Assembly (NCBI GenBank): GCA_001939145.1
Contig: LSRX01000522.1
Location: 110,167 to 174,166, forward strand
DNA from: Symbiodinium microadriaticum
Lineage: Eukaryota > Sar > Dinophyceae > Suessiales > Symbiodiniaceae
DNA: 64,000 nucleotides
Direction of reading: 5' to 3'
Shown: piece after piece, positions 10,801 through 21,539 of the stretch
Position numbering within the stretch: position 1 is the stretch's first letter
Layout of the letters: every line of letters starts with the position of its first letter
Notes under the pieces: generated by a model
What the model was told of the DNA's origin: nothing
Databases searched by the model: none
The model's input: the letters and a program-made list of their open reading frames with translations, nothing else
Translations under genes and position numbers: made by a program

Positions 10801-11106
10801 TGTTAAAGCACGGCCTGTTGAGCTGAGGGATGTAGCGAAGAGGGTTTGTAGATATCGATTTAGGGGTCGACACTCATACCGGTAGTCTGGTGCCAGTTGG
10901 TAACGCGCTGCTGCGCTGCGCATTTTTGGATCAACAAGGGGTTCCATCGCCAGTCTTTGGCTGATCCAGAAGGGTCTTCGTCATGGTTTCCAACTGTCAG
11001 TGCTACCCTAAACCACCCCAAACCCTTAAACCCCTAAGCCCTAAACCATGTTCAAGGTTTAAACACGAACTGACGGTCGATTGGCTTCCTAAGCTCCCTT
11101 TCCCTA

Positions 11107-11170
11107 AGAGTCCATGTGCCCATATAGTATATACCTTGGCTTTACATGGGGTTTCTATATGCGCTTGTAC
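11107..11170. mobile_element. FB-D, left part
   Basis: AGAGTCCATGTGCCCATATA with no matching right arm before the CCCTAAA array. Confidence 0.5.
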
Positions 11171-11282
11171 CCGAAACCTTAAACCCCTAAACCCCTAAAC
11201 CCTTAAACCCCTAAACCCCTAAACCCTAAACCCCTAAATCCCTAAACCCTAAACCCTAAACCCCTAAATCCTAAATCCTGTC
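11170..11282. repeat. CCCTAAA array
   Basis: Mixed 7- and 8-mers. It abuts the broken FB-D. Confidence 0.9.
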
Positions 11283-11397
11283 CTTTAGGGCCCTCCGGTC
11301 GACGTAAGTAGATCTTGCATATCATCATCGGTACCTGAGCCTGGGGACCTTCCCTGAGTCTCCCAAATAACCTCAAGGTCCTAAGTACCTACAGAGT

Positions 11398-11460
11398 CGG
11401 GGTTTAGGGTTTAGGATTTAGGGTTTGGGGGTTTACGGTTTAGGGTTTAGGGTTTAGGAC
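11398..11460. repeat. TTTAGGG array
   Basis: Orientation opposite to the array 115 bp to the left. Confidence 0.85.
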
Positions 11461-11466
11461 CTAACG

Positions 11467-11720
11467 GTCCTAAGTACCTACATAGTAGACTGTGGGGGGG
11501 GGGTTTCTATAATAGGGTTTAGGGTTTGGGGTTTAGGGTACCTACATAGTAGACTGTGTGGGTTTCTATAATAGGGATTAATTGCTGTTATGTTTTGGGC
11601 AAGTATTCGCCCATACCAGTACTTAACGAACCCTTAAAGGAACACTCAAAGGCATCCAAAGAAACCCGTAAACGAACCTAAAACAGGAACCCTTAAAAGG
11701 GTCCATAACAGTACCTAGGA
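11467..11720. mobile_element. FB-M-like element split by a telomere-like insert with duplicated flank
   Basis: TACCTACATAGTAGACTGTG...TTTCTATAATAGGG occurs at 11474-11516 and 11538-11575, separated by a TTTAGGG tract. The element then continues to imperfect right arms with GGGTCC and AGTACCT near 11700. Confidence 0.65.
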
Positions 11721-11879
11721 ACCCTTACGTGATAAACCCCAAACCCTAAACCCAGGCTGCTCGCCCGGACACTGCCGGCAGCGAGCTTTTGGAATGGCTT
11801 CAGGGGGAGGCTCCCGATGCGACGTGTTTTCGAGGTCGCCCCCAGTAATAGTACGCCCGATGAATTATCTCAGGGTGTA

Positions 11880-12322
11880 GGATTTGGGGGAACATCGCTT
11901 GTGAATATCTTAGGGTTTAGGGTTAGGGTTTAGGGATACATCCATTGTGGTTATCTTCGGGCTTAGGGTTTAGGGATACATCCCTTGGGATTATCTGCGA
12001 GGTTAGGTTTTAGGGACACATCCCTTGTGATTATCTGAGGGTTTAGGGTTTAGGGATACATCCCTTGTGATTATTTTAGCGTTTAGGTTCGAGGGGTACA
12101 CCCCTTGCGGTTATCTTAGGGGGGTAGGGTTTAGGGGTACAGCCCTTGTGATTATCTTACGGCTTAGGGTTTAGGGCTACGTCCCATGTGATTACCCTGA
12201 GGGATCCCTTATGATTATCTTAGGGTGTAGGGTTTAGGGATACATCCCTTATGGTTATCTTGTAAGGTTTAGGGTGTAGGGATACATCCATTATGATTAT
12301 CTTAGGGTTTAGGGTTTAAGGA
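11880..12322. repeat. Tandem array of about 45 bp units with telomere-like part
   Basis: About ten units of ATACATCCCTTGTGATTATC plus CTTAGGGTTTAGGG. Copies are diverged (for example TATGATTATCT), so the array is not a recent collapse. Confidence 0.9.
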
Positions 12323-12323
12323 T

Positions 12324-12439
12324 ACAGTAGAAGCCCAAAAGTTGGAAACCCAATAGCCTCAATCCTTAAGAGTCATATATAGGGAATGCCAGCACTATTT
12401 GTCCTTAATCCGGTTTCCAATTTTTTGGGGCTTACTATA
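12324..12439. mobile_element. Foldback FB-O
   Basis: Arms AGCCCAAAAGTTGGAAACC and GGTTTCCAATTTTTTGGGGC, directly next to the tandem array. Single copy. Confidence 0.65.
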
Positions 12440-12523
12440 CATCCCTATTAGATCCCTATGGTACCCTCAGAGAGCTCGGCCAGGGTGCCGAAGTCTCTGA
12501 GCTTCTGGAGGTTCGCCAGGCCC

Positions 12524-12582
12524 GGGGATCCTTTTGTGAGAGATTTCGGGTTTAGGGTTTAGGGGATCCTTCTGTGAGAGAT
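12524..12582. repeat. X-telomere repeat-X duplication
   Basis: GGGGATCCTT-x-TGTGAGAGAT (21 bp) at 12524-12544 and 12562-12582, one mismatch apart, with CGGGTTTAGGGTTTA between. Confidence 0.85.
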
Positions 12583-13834
12583 GTTTGCCTTTGGGTTTCG
12601 GGTTGAGGGTCTAGTTTTATGTGGGTACTTGCCGCGTTGGGAGGGTTTGCACTTAAGGATGATCAATCTTTGCTGGATAAGGGCTTTATAGGCTTGGGGC
12701 TGTTACCATGGGAAGAGGCCGGGGTTTGGGGGTGTAAGAATTGGCGCGTGGCGGGCTAGGCTCCCCTCTCCCAAAAAGCACACAACCAGAAAGTGACCCT
12801 ATGGAAGCCTACTCTGCGCACGGGGTCGGACGTGCAGTATGTAAATTGGGCGCAAATGGGGTTCCTCTCGGTCTCGCGAGTTTCAGACCTTGTGCGGTGA
12901 TCGCGCATACCTCAGGAGAAGACATGACCACAAAGTCTACAAGTGTCTCACGAAACCCTAAACCCTAAACCGTGCTTTCTTGTAACATCTGGGATTTTGG
13001 GACACCCTAAGCCCTGGGAGTTTAACTTTACACCCCTGGCCCCCCAGCCCTGGAGTTCGTGGAGCTTGAATCACCCTCCTATAGAAGCCTAAATGATTAC
13101 CAATATTGATAATGTTAAATGATAGGGTTTAGGGTTTAGGGAAGTTTAGGGATTACCGATATTTTTTCTTTCCCTGTACCCCAAAACCGTATTCTAATTA
13201 ATAAGGGCGCTACATTAATCCGAGAAGGAGTTGGTGTTTCCTGGCTTGTATGCCGAAGACCTTGTAGGGTGGGACGTCGAGGGTCTAGTCGTGTGTAGTC
13301 TGCAGGGTGCAAGTCAATATTTTTTATGATGAGCGAAATGGTACGGAAGCTAGGGGCCCTGCCGCACGTTGACCGGCCCTTCATAGAGATTATCGGCCCC
13401 CAGTTGCGGTTAAAACACCAATCGCAACACACTATAACATGAGCAATGTAGGGATACATTACTTGTAGGTTGTGATCTTGTAGGTTGTGGTTTCCCTTCC
13501 AAGGAGCACTTCAGGGATGCCTCCTCCAGGGTCAAAAAACCCTTGTGCTGCACCCTTTAGCCTCAGGGCCCATGTACCTATGTAGTCTGTTCTGTTGTGT
13601 GTAGGAACGCCATTTAAGACCCAAGTCCATGCTTTGCAGGCACATGGACCATGGACCTAAACCCTAGGCCCTAAACCCTAAGTCTTCATCCCAAGACCCT
13701 GTGCCCCGAACTCTGAAGCCTTAGATGCAAGAATACCGAAACCAAGAGCTATGCGCTGATCATGTGAGAAGATGTTTCAAATCATTAGTAGTGCTCCCAT
13801 TCAAAGACTTGTAAAGGCTACTGCAAAGGCCTTT
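12583..13834. other. Unique DNA with scattered heptamers; degenerate FB-D near 13568-13655
   Basis: Short frames (75 codons at 12741 forward, 107 codons at 13136-13459 reverse) are not recognised. CCATGTACCTATGTAGTC and CAGGCACATGGACC suggest decayed FB-D arms. Confidence 0.45.
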
Positions 13835-13866
13835 GCTACTACACTACTACTACTACTACTACTACT

Positions 13867-13898
<32 letters not shown>

Positions 13899-13986
13899 TG
13901 CTACTGCTACTGCTACTGCTACTGCTACTGCTACTGCTACTGCTACTGCTGCTGCTACTGCTACTGCTACTGCTACCACCACTACC
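13835..13986. repeat. Trinucleotide tract (CTA)n-(CGA)n-(CTGCTA)n
   Basis: About 150 bases of pure triplet repeat. It encodes poly-Leu or poly-Tyr/Asp by frame, which explains the open frames over it. Confidence 0.95.
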
Positions 13987-14662
13987 AAATGGATTTGTCC
14001 CAGGACCCCGTGCTGGGGAGAGAGCTCGTCGTCAGGGAAGCTGTAGACGAGGAAGAGGACAGACTGCTTAAGACCCGAACTCAGCCCTAAACAACAGACT
14101 GAAATCCAGCGGGTGTTCAGGTTTTCGGCTTGAAGGTCTATAGGCCTTTGACGTGTATGGTTTAAGGCTTACCATAGGTTTTAGGGTTATCTAGAGGTTC
14201 TCAGGGTTTCTTCATATGTTTAGTTTAGTATACTAGTCTGAAAAACTCGAGCTTGTTTGTTCAGGCTTCTGTTTTTTTTTCTTCCTGGCGGCTTTAAGGG
14301 CTAGAGGGTCTTTGGGCTTAATGAGGGCTTTCTGGGCTGAGAGTATCCCGAAGACTCCAGATAGACCAAGGTAGGTACCATGTTTTTAGGGCTTTCGCGG
14401 GTTAAGGAACAGTGGGCTAAGTGGTTCAGAGCTCTACAGCTTCGCAGGGTGCAGGGTTAGGGTTTAGGGTCTGGAAATCTTAGGTCTCCGGAGCTTGGGT
14501 GTTCCGGATCACAGCGGTTAGGGCTGAATCGGGACATCGGTTCCCTGGGTAGTTTTGGCTTCTCGGACATGCCTTGGCCCTGCTGGTTGCGGTGCGGCCC
14601 CCATAGACCTACAGCTCACTGGGATATTTGTCACCGACATGTTTGAAGAGGCGAGCTTGACT
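13987..14662. other. Unique DNA, no gene recognised
   Basis: T9 run at 14271; a few TTAGGG-like motifs near 14455. Confidence 0.5.
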
Positions 14663-14772
14663 CAAAGGGTCCTATACCTATACCTACATAGTAGTGCGTA
14701 GGGATTCTATAGTAGGAATGACCAGTATGGTTTGAGTTTGGGTAAGTGTTCCCCATATGGATACTTAGGACC
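14663..14772. mobile_element. Foldback FB-M
   Basis: Arms CAAAGGGTCCTATACC and GGATACTTAGGACC with TTCTATAGTAGGAAT in the left half. Confidence 0.6.
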
Positions 14773-15243
14773 ATTTCAGTCATGGTTTGGCGACATCGCG
14801 TTGGCATCGAACGTATGGCGTGCAAGCCTTCAGCAATGCTTCCGCAATGTGATAGCTGTTGAAGCTGCTGGCGGTTTAGGTTTTGCTCGTTTTGCAGTCT
14901 GCTTAAACTGGCATGACATGTGAGGACGCACTGTCGCGTTTGCTTTTGGAGCTGCGTGATGCGTATGGTGTCTAGTACGCGTCATTGCTACTAGAAGGCT
15001 GACAATGGGTAAGGGTGATATTTCACTAGTTTTCAGATGTCTGTAGCATAGGCATATGTTTGAACTGAGAGTAGGTTCGTGTGTACTCATGCATTTGCAC
15101 ACAGGCCGGAGTTTGTCTTCGACCTTGAACGTATGTCGATGTTAATTTCTTTAACAATTTTATACGATGCACCACCGACCCCCCAAAACTCTGCTCCAAT
15201 TTTAAACCGTCAAGCCTTCTGTGGGGGGGGGAGGGCCAATGCC
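14773..15243. other. Unique DNA, overlapping short frames only
   Basis: A 90-codon reverse frame at 14830-15102 is not recognised. Confidence 0.45.
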
Positions 15244-15247
15244 AATA

Positions 15248-15345
15248 CTGGGTCCTTGTTGGATACAGTTTACATTCTTGTTATAATAGAACCCTAATAA
15301 GCATTAAAAATGATCATTTTTAATGTGGCCCCAACAAGGAACCAG
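15248..15345. mobile_element. Foldback FB-C with AATA target duplication
   Basis: 98 bp, CTGGGTCC...GGAACCAG-type ends. AATA at 15244-15247 and 15346-15349. Confidence 0.9.
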
Positions 15346-15607
15346 AATACCGATGAATGCTAGGAGCTCGTGAAAGTCACTCCGGAGCTCTGCATCCCCG
15401 TGGAGGAGTTTCCAGGGGTTCACGGCGCCTCAAAACCCTTAAAACCCTAAGTCTAGTCTAAAGGCCCCAGAGACCTTATAAACCGAGTTAGGGCGGTTTA
15501 GGGACATAGGGGTTTTATATAGGTTTGGGAGTGGAACACTCGATCCCAAATCCTAAATTCCCAAAACGCAGAATTCACCTGAGCATCTCTTATCTTGCTC
15601 CCCGTCA

Positions 15608-15810
15608 TACTGTTGATGCTATAACTCCTGCATTACCTTAAGGACCCCAAACTATGGGAACAATGGCATACTCCTTATTATAGGTCATGCAGGATTTATA
15701 TCCCTATAAACCCTAAACCCTAACCCCTGAACCCCTAAACCCCTAAACCCTAAACCCTAAACCCCGAAGCCCTAATCATGGGTAATGCAGGATGTATATC
15801 ATCAACCGCA
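15608..15810. mobile_element. FB-B split by a CCCTAAA array with 25-30 bp duplicated flank
   Basis: The left part ends TCATGCAGGATTTATATC (to about 15703). CCCTAAA units follow (15704-15772), then the element resumes by repeating GGTAATGCAGGATGTATATC and ends ATCAACCG. Confidence 0.8.
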
Positions 15811-15874
15811 CTCTTCCGGTGTCTATGGGAAACCCTTTCCAGGCCAAGGTGTGGTTACACGTTGGGCAGGTGGA

Positions 15875-16045
15875 AAATTAAACGGTTTAGGGTGTTGGGT
15901 TGGTTTAGGGTTTAGGGTTGGTTTAGTGTTTAGGGTTTTTGGTTTAGGGTTGGTTTAGGGTTTTTGGTTTAGGGTTTGGGGTTGGTTTAAAGTTTAGGGT
16001 TTAGGGTTGGTTTAGGGTTCAGGGTTTTTTAAGGGTTTAGGGGTT
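15875..16045. repeat. TTTAGGG array with GGTTGGTTTAGGG higher-order unit
   Basis: GGTTTAGGGTT and GGTTGG recur about six times. Confidence 0.85.
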
Positions 16046-16147
16046 CACAAATCATACACCGGGCGTTCAATTGGACTATTAAGTGCTGTCGGGGCTCAGG
16101 AACAGTTGTAGGATTTTGCATGTCAGATGTTGGATCAATGTCTGATC

Positions 16148-16254
16148 TACCTTAACCGACCAGAACCTACGTTTTTGTAGGTTCCTATATAGATTCCATA
16201 TTTGGGTTTATAATGAGAACCTACAAAAATGTAGGGGTTTGGTAGTATAAGGTA
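16148..16254. mobile_element. Foldback FB-P
   Basis: Arms GAACCTACGTTTTTGTAGG and GAACCTACAAAAATGTAGG; outer ends TACCTTA and ATAAGGTA. The arms are themselves near-palindromic. Confidence 0.7.
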
Positions 16255-16328
16255 GGCTGTGACAATCAGGGTTCAGAGTTTGCAATTCGGGTTCGGGCTC
16301 TCTTACGGATGGGAGGGCTTAACCTTTA

Positions 16329-16427
16329 CTGGGTCCTTGTCGGATAAAATTTTACATTCTTGTCCTAATAAGACCCTAATAAGGATTAAGAATGATCATT
16401 TTTGATATGGTCCTAACAGGGAACCAG
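16329..16427. mobile_element. Foldback FB-C with TTTA target duplication
   Basis: 99 bp. TTTA at 16325-16328 and 16428-16431. Confidence 0.9.
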
Positions 16428-16471
16428 TTTACAGCTGTGGGTGGCCAGTGGCAGGCTTTGGGTGCCGGAAT

Positions 16472-16680
16472 TTTCAAGGTTCTGCAAGGGTTCTACGTGG
16501 GTTCTAGAAGGGTTCAAGGTTCTGCAAGGGTTTTGCATGGGTTCTAGAAGGTTTCAAGGTTCTGCAAGGGTTCTATCTGGATTCTAGAAGGTTTCAAGGT
16601 TCTGCAAGGGTTTTTTACATGGGTTTCAAGGTTCTGCAAGGGTTTTACATGAGTTCTAGAAGGTTTCTGCAAGGTTTCCA
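16472..16680. repeat. Tandem array of about 40-45 bp units
   Basis: About five copies of GTTCTGCAAGGGTT...GGGTTCTAGAAGG with varied spacing. No telomere heptamer inside. Confidence 0.85.
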
Positions 16681-18970
16681 TCAGGTTTGTCTTCGGTTTT
16701 GAATTTCCAGAACGCACGTCACTGCGAAACCTTGAATCAGAAGACACGATAGGAGTGGTATGCCGGGAAATTAGACTCGTCCAAGAATTCCTGCTATCAT
16801 TCTGTGCGTTGTTGTTCCTGTCTCTGTTTAAACGAGGGTTCCTATCCAGGACACAAACTTGCTGCAGAAGTGCTTGGCCGGCGTTTTGGCTCTGTTTGCA
16901 CCCTGAGGGTCACGCTGTAGAAACCCTAAATGCCGATCCGTAGGAGGAGGGGGACACTTCCATGACCGAAGATGTGCGGCTGGCATTGATACTGCTGCAG
17001 GAGGCTGGATACCTGACACTGTCTTCGTGTTAACGCGCTATCGACTTAAGGAGTAGGCTTGTAACATCAGGGGTGAAGGGACCACGACAAGGATATACAG
17101 TAACTTTTCCGGGCTCCTGTTCCACTCTTGTTAACCAATCAGCCGCCGCACTTAAGTTTGACGGCCTAGGGCACACGGTCCAGGTTAGGGTCTCGGGGCC
17201 ACAACGTCAGACCCCAAGAGACTGTACACCTCTTAGGCCTTTGCCCCAGAATCCCGGGATAGGTTTCAGAGCTGCAGCTTACCTTGGCACCCGGTTCACC
17301 CCGGGGTTCGCAATCGGCAGCTTACAAAGATCTACATAAACTACCCTTTGGTAGCATAGGGCCCCCCAAATTTACGGGTTCTAGTTTCCGGATCCTCCCG
17401 GGGTTTCTTGAGTGAGCCTTCACCAGACTTGTTGCTGTCTAAATCAGGCCCTTGCGTGCCCGTTTGCGTGCCGTTTTAAACTGGTTTTATGGCCTTTGGG
17501 CCCTAAACTCCTAAACCCTAAACCCTAACTGGTTTTATGGTCTTTGGGAACGAAGCTTGTTGGGGCTATGATGTACCCTTCGGGATGCTTCTCTGAGGGT
17601 TCTTCGGTGAAAGTAGATTCAGAGTCCCCTGTTAATGATATACTTTTGTCGGTTACCCCTTTCTGGTCCGCTGAGTTCGAAATTGTCCGGTTTCCTCGAT
17701 CCCCTGTGACGACTAAAGTTTGTTTGTAGAGGTCCGCGATGTCGTGCATCATTGATCTTCTGTGACCACTAAAGTCCGGGTGCCTATTTCTAAAGGTGTT
17801 GTGGTTGATAGCGTCGTGGGCTTCAATTCAATCCCTGCCATGACCCACTAAAGTTTAGGGAAATGTGCTAAACACTAAACCCTAAACCCCACAGCACGTG
17901 ACCAGTATATGCTGGTCATAGCGCCTGTTTTGGGCGGACCCCAATGGGGTAGCCGGAAGGGGGGTAGCCGGGACATGTATATTATTTAAGGGCTAGTGTT
18001 TTGGGGGGTTCAGCTCATATAGGGGTTTTGGGGTTTTGGGATGCTTTGAGTTTAGGTTTAGGTTTTAAGTCTAGGGTTTGATGCATGCCTTGGAGCTTGG
18101 GTTAATTGAGGTGTTGGGGTTAGCAGACTTCTCGACGATGCCATTGCTTGATTGGCTTGGGCCCTAGACTTTAAATAGGGCTAACGGGTAGTGAATTTTA
18201 GGGTTCAGGCCTTCTGAACTGCAAAGTCTGTGTTTTGTGGCTTGCTCAGGTTGCAGGGGTTGACGATTCTTAAAGCTTTGGATTAGGGTTCCGGGTTGGC
18301 CTTTTGAGGCTGGGCTTCAGGGCTTGGGGTTGAGGGTTTATGGTTCACGGCTTGGGGTTTAGGGTCATTGTTGATGTTTGAGCAGGACTTCCAACTTGTT
18401 GCTTGGATCTGCCTGCAGGGTTTAGGATGCTGCGGCTACGGCTCTCGGCCGTAGGGGTCTGGCTGTTGAACTTTGATGCCGCAAGAATTTTAGATACCAG
18501 ACCCCACGCCCATGAACCCCAGCCCGCAAACACTAAAGGCCAAGACCGAAGCTGGACACTTCGGCATTCCGTCTGCAACAATGGAACCACCACCTTTGCA
18601 CGAATGCCACGCCACAGCTCGATCTCTTGCAACATCAGTATATCCGTTTGTAGATCGTAGTATCCAATTCTAGTCTTTCGGCCCTGTATACCGTACAACG
18701 TGAAACTCGCAGCCCAAACATCGTTAGCATAGAGACTCAGCTGGAATCTGGAAGCCCCCGCCGCCATAAACTACACCATCCCACCATGTGCTTCATTGAA
18801 CATGATGTCAGGGGTGCTCAACATTATCATGAGGGGAACTTCATCCAGTCCGGCGGTGTGTTCACGAAGGGTTCTCTAGGCACACATTCGTCTTCTTCCA
18901 TGTCTCCGGAGCACCTACGAGGCTCCAGCTTCGAGGGCGTTCCCCCAGCGCGATTGCTTCAACACCAAGT
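16681..18970. other. Low-repeat stretch without a recognisable gene
   Basis: The longest stretch poor in foldbacks. Frames of 60-140 codons on both strands show no known domain. It contains the X-repeat-X at 17478 and a perfect hairpin GACCAG-TATATG-CTGGTC near 17908. Confidence 0.45.
17478..17548. repeat. X-telomere repeat-X duplication
   Basis: AACTGGTTTTATGG-x-CTTTGGG flanks a CCCTAAA tract (17501-17527), with one internal mismatch between the copies. Confidence 0.85.
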
Positions 18971-19069
18971 CTGGGTCCTTGTTGGATACAATTTTCCTTT
19001 TTTGTTCTAATACAACCCTAATAAGGATTGAAAATGATCATTTTTAATATGGTCCCAACAGGGAACCAG
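18971..19069. mobile_element. Foldback FB-C
   Basis: Ends CTGGGTCCTTGTTGGATAC and GTCCCAACAGGGAACCAG. No perfect flanking duplication (AAGT/ATGA). Confidence 0.85.
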
Positions 19070-19303
19070 ATGAAGCAGTCATGCTTTTTCGGGTGAAGTA
19101 GCGACGTGCTTGCGCACATCAGCGAACGGTTAATGAGTTGTGTGCACATGTTCAAGGCGACCGTAAAGGGTCCATCAGCGGTTCATTCAACATTGTCATC
19201 CCTACCACCCAGTACCAATCCAGTTCAATTCTCTGCAAGGCAGCTTTGGACAAAAAAATGTCTGACCTGATTATGTGCAACCTTGTTGCCCGCGTTCTTT
19301 TGC

Positions 19304-19345
19304 ATATATATATATATATCTCTCTCTCTCTCTCTCCCTCTCTGT
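19304..19345. repeat. (AT)n(TC)n microsatellite
   Basis: CATATATATATATATATC then TCTCTCTCTC. Confidence 0.9.
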
Positions 19346-19872
19346 TTCGGGTTTCGCCTCTGGCCAATAGCAGGAAGCAGCAAACAACGCAGCGAAATCA
19401 ACGTCCGAAAGAACCCTGAACTGAAGCCTTAAGCCAGGTTGCCGAGGCAGGTCAATGGGAGGCTCGTGCCAATCCAGTAAGTTCGGCCGGTGGTTGGTGG
19501 GTTGAGGGCTTCCTCGGTTCGGGCGTAAGAGTTTTCGAAGGTCTTTAACACCCTAAACCCTGGTACCCTGAACCCGAAACCCTAAACCCAAATGGGAGGG
19601 TCAGCAAGGATCTAGATCTAGAGCCCAGGCATAGACCCAGTTTATCTAGCACGTTTTTCTTCTTCTCTCGGTTGTCATCTTTTCGGCTTGTATTTAAGGT
19701 TTAGGGTTGTGGGACTGAAAATCACATATAGTGGCAAAAAATGACATTATCAACCGTACGTTTAGGTATTCACGGGCTTCCGCTGTGGGTTTGGGATTTG
19801 GGGTTTAGGGCTTGGCATCCTTGGCCCGCTGCTTCCGTGGCTGTGAAGTGCTGAAAGTTCTCAGTAGCACCA
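19346..19872. other. Unique DNA with small telomere-like patches
   Basis: CCCTAAA near 19550-19590 and a TTTAGGG-like patch near 19795. No gene seen. Confidence 0.5.
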
Positions 19873-19957
19873 GGACCCTCCAAGCACCCTCAAATAGGGG
19901 TATATGGTCCCAAATTCAGGGTATTTAGGGTCTAATAGGGGAAGATGGAGGGTCTAG
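19873..19957. mobile_element. Foldback FB-Q
   Basis: Arms GGACCCTCCAAGC and GATGGAGGGTCT around CAAATAGGGG...TAATAGGGG. Single copy. Confidence 0.5.
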
Positions 19958-20759
19958 GCCATTCAGCACCAGTATCAACAGCACCATCAGCGTCATCATA
20001 ATTCTTTTGATTCGACACTAGAAGCGCCGCCCTGATGGCCATCAGCGAACGCCTCCTAATCGGCACAACACTCTTCATGGTTTCGTTTGCTGCTTCGTAA
20101 GCATCACCATCGTCATCATGGCCGTGAAACCAATGTCACATGTCACTTTCAGCAGTGTCGAGCGCATCAACCACATCGACGACGACGACGGCGACGAGGA
20201 CATTGCTCTTGTCATAGCCCCAAACTTAAGTAGCTTAAACTCCTAAACATCGGCATGGCCCTGGTCGTTTCTATTTTATACTCTTCTCATCGTCGTCATC
20301 AGTGCAGCAAACGACATATAACAACAACAGATCACAGCCTCATCAAGCCATCGCAAGCACAACTTCGGCCTACTATGAACGTCACCTGCGGCTTCGCGAT
20401 CACACCAGGGTAATTACCTCACCACCGAAACCATCTCAGAGATACACCCAGGTTTCTGAAACACCGAAGCGAAATCAAGCAGTAACGAGATGCAGGCCCC
20501 ACGTGCGATTACACCCGTGGGTTCGCACATTCGCTGGCCTTTTGGAATATCATACCGGAAGTTAGGCCTATTCTTGTTTCGACACGATGTTCTGCCGAAA
20601 AGCGTGTTTGGCCGAAATGTAGTCTCAATCCCATTACAGAGTTTCAAAACAAGCCTATAGAGGAAGAAGGACCCATCAAGAAGGCACCTCGATCTCTAAT
20701 AGCCGAAACTACACCCGAAGTCCTGAACGCAACTCCCCCAAAAACCCCAAAAAAGCTAG
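19958..20759. other. Unique DNA rich in CATCAT/CGACGA triplets
   Basis: Imperfect ATC/CGA triplets (19985-20300). An 87-codon frame at 20302 is not recognised. Confidence 0.45.
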
Positions 20760-21165
20760 GCCCCAAACCCCAACCCTAAACCCTAAACCCTAAACCCTAA
20801 GCTGTTGCCAGGCGTACCGGTCCACGTGGCCCTCAGAAGACTTCCTCCGGGAGGTGATGCCCGCGCGGGCCTCGGGTTGAAGAGCAACGGGGAGCTGGTT
20901 TAGGGTTTAGGGTGTAGGACTTTGGGTTTAGGGTGTAGGACTTTGGGTTTAGGGTGTAGGACTTTGGGTTTAGGGTTTAGGGTTTAGGGTTTAGGGTGTA
21001 GGGCTTTGGGTTTAGGGTTTAGTGTTTAGGGTTTAGGGCTTTTGGTTTAGGGTTAAGGGCTTTGGGTTTAGGGTTTAGGGTTTAGGGCCTTGGGTTTGGG
21101 GTTTAGGGTTTAGGGCTTTGGGTCAGGGTGTAGAGGTGTAGGGTTCAGGGTGCAGGGCTTTGGGG
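20760..21165. repeat. CCCTAAA patch then long TTTAGGG array
   Basis: CCCTAAA at 20772-20802. From 20898 TTTAGGG with a 20-bp unit GTAGGACTTTGGGTTTAGGG repeated three or more times. Confidence 0.85.
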
Positions 21166-21539
21166 AGTTTCAGCAACGACTACTAGTACTGCATGTATTC
21201 CTACCCTACATATAATTAACTACATCGCCTGGATTGGGATCGGCTCGGGGCATAGAGCTTTTATTGGAGTTTACGGATATTAGGTTTGGGATTTGAGAGT
21301 TTAGGATGTAGGCATGAGCAAACCGAGAGTAGCCACTCGCACGAGTAGTAGAACGTTTTTTTTTGAAGGACGCCAAGCCGGCCCAAACCCTAATGAACCC
21401 GAACCCCTGAACCCAACACAGAGAGGCTCCGTCCTTTTTGGCACTTGTCAACTTGTTGGCTTTCGACGAAAGGTGGCTTCAGCATGTCTTATGACAGCAG
21501 TATGCCCCCTCCGCAACGGTGTCAATCAAACATAGGTCG

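Noticed and set aside
13772-14090. Poly-Leu and poly-Tyr/Asp frames
   Set aside because: Product of the CTA/CGA/CTGCTA triplet tract.
18345-18767. Reverse-strand 140-codon frame with DILMLQEIELW, similar in style to the first motif of exonuclease-endonuclease-phosphatase proteins
   Set aside because: Only one short motif fits; no later catalytic motifs, and the last residues are telomere-repeat translation (TLNPKP).
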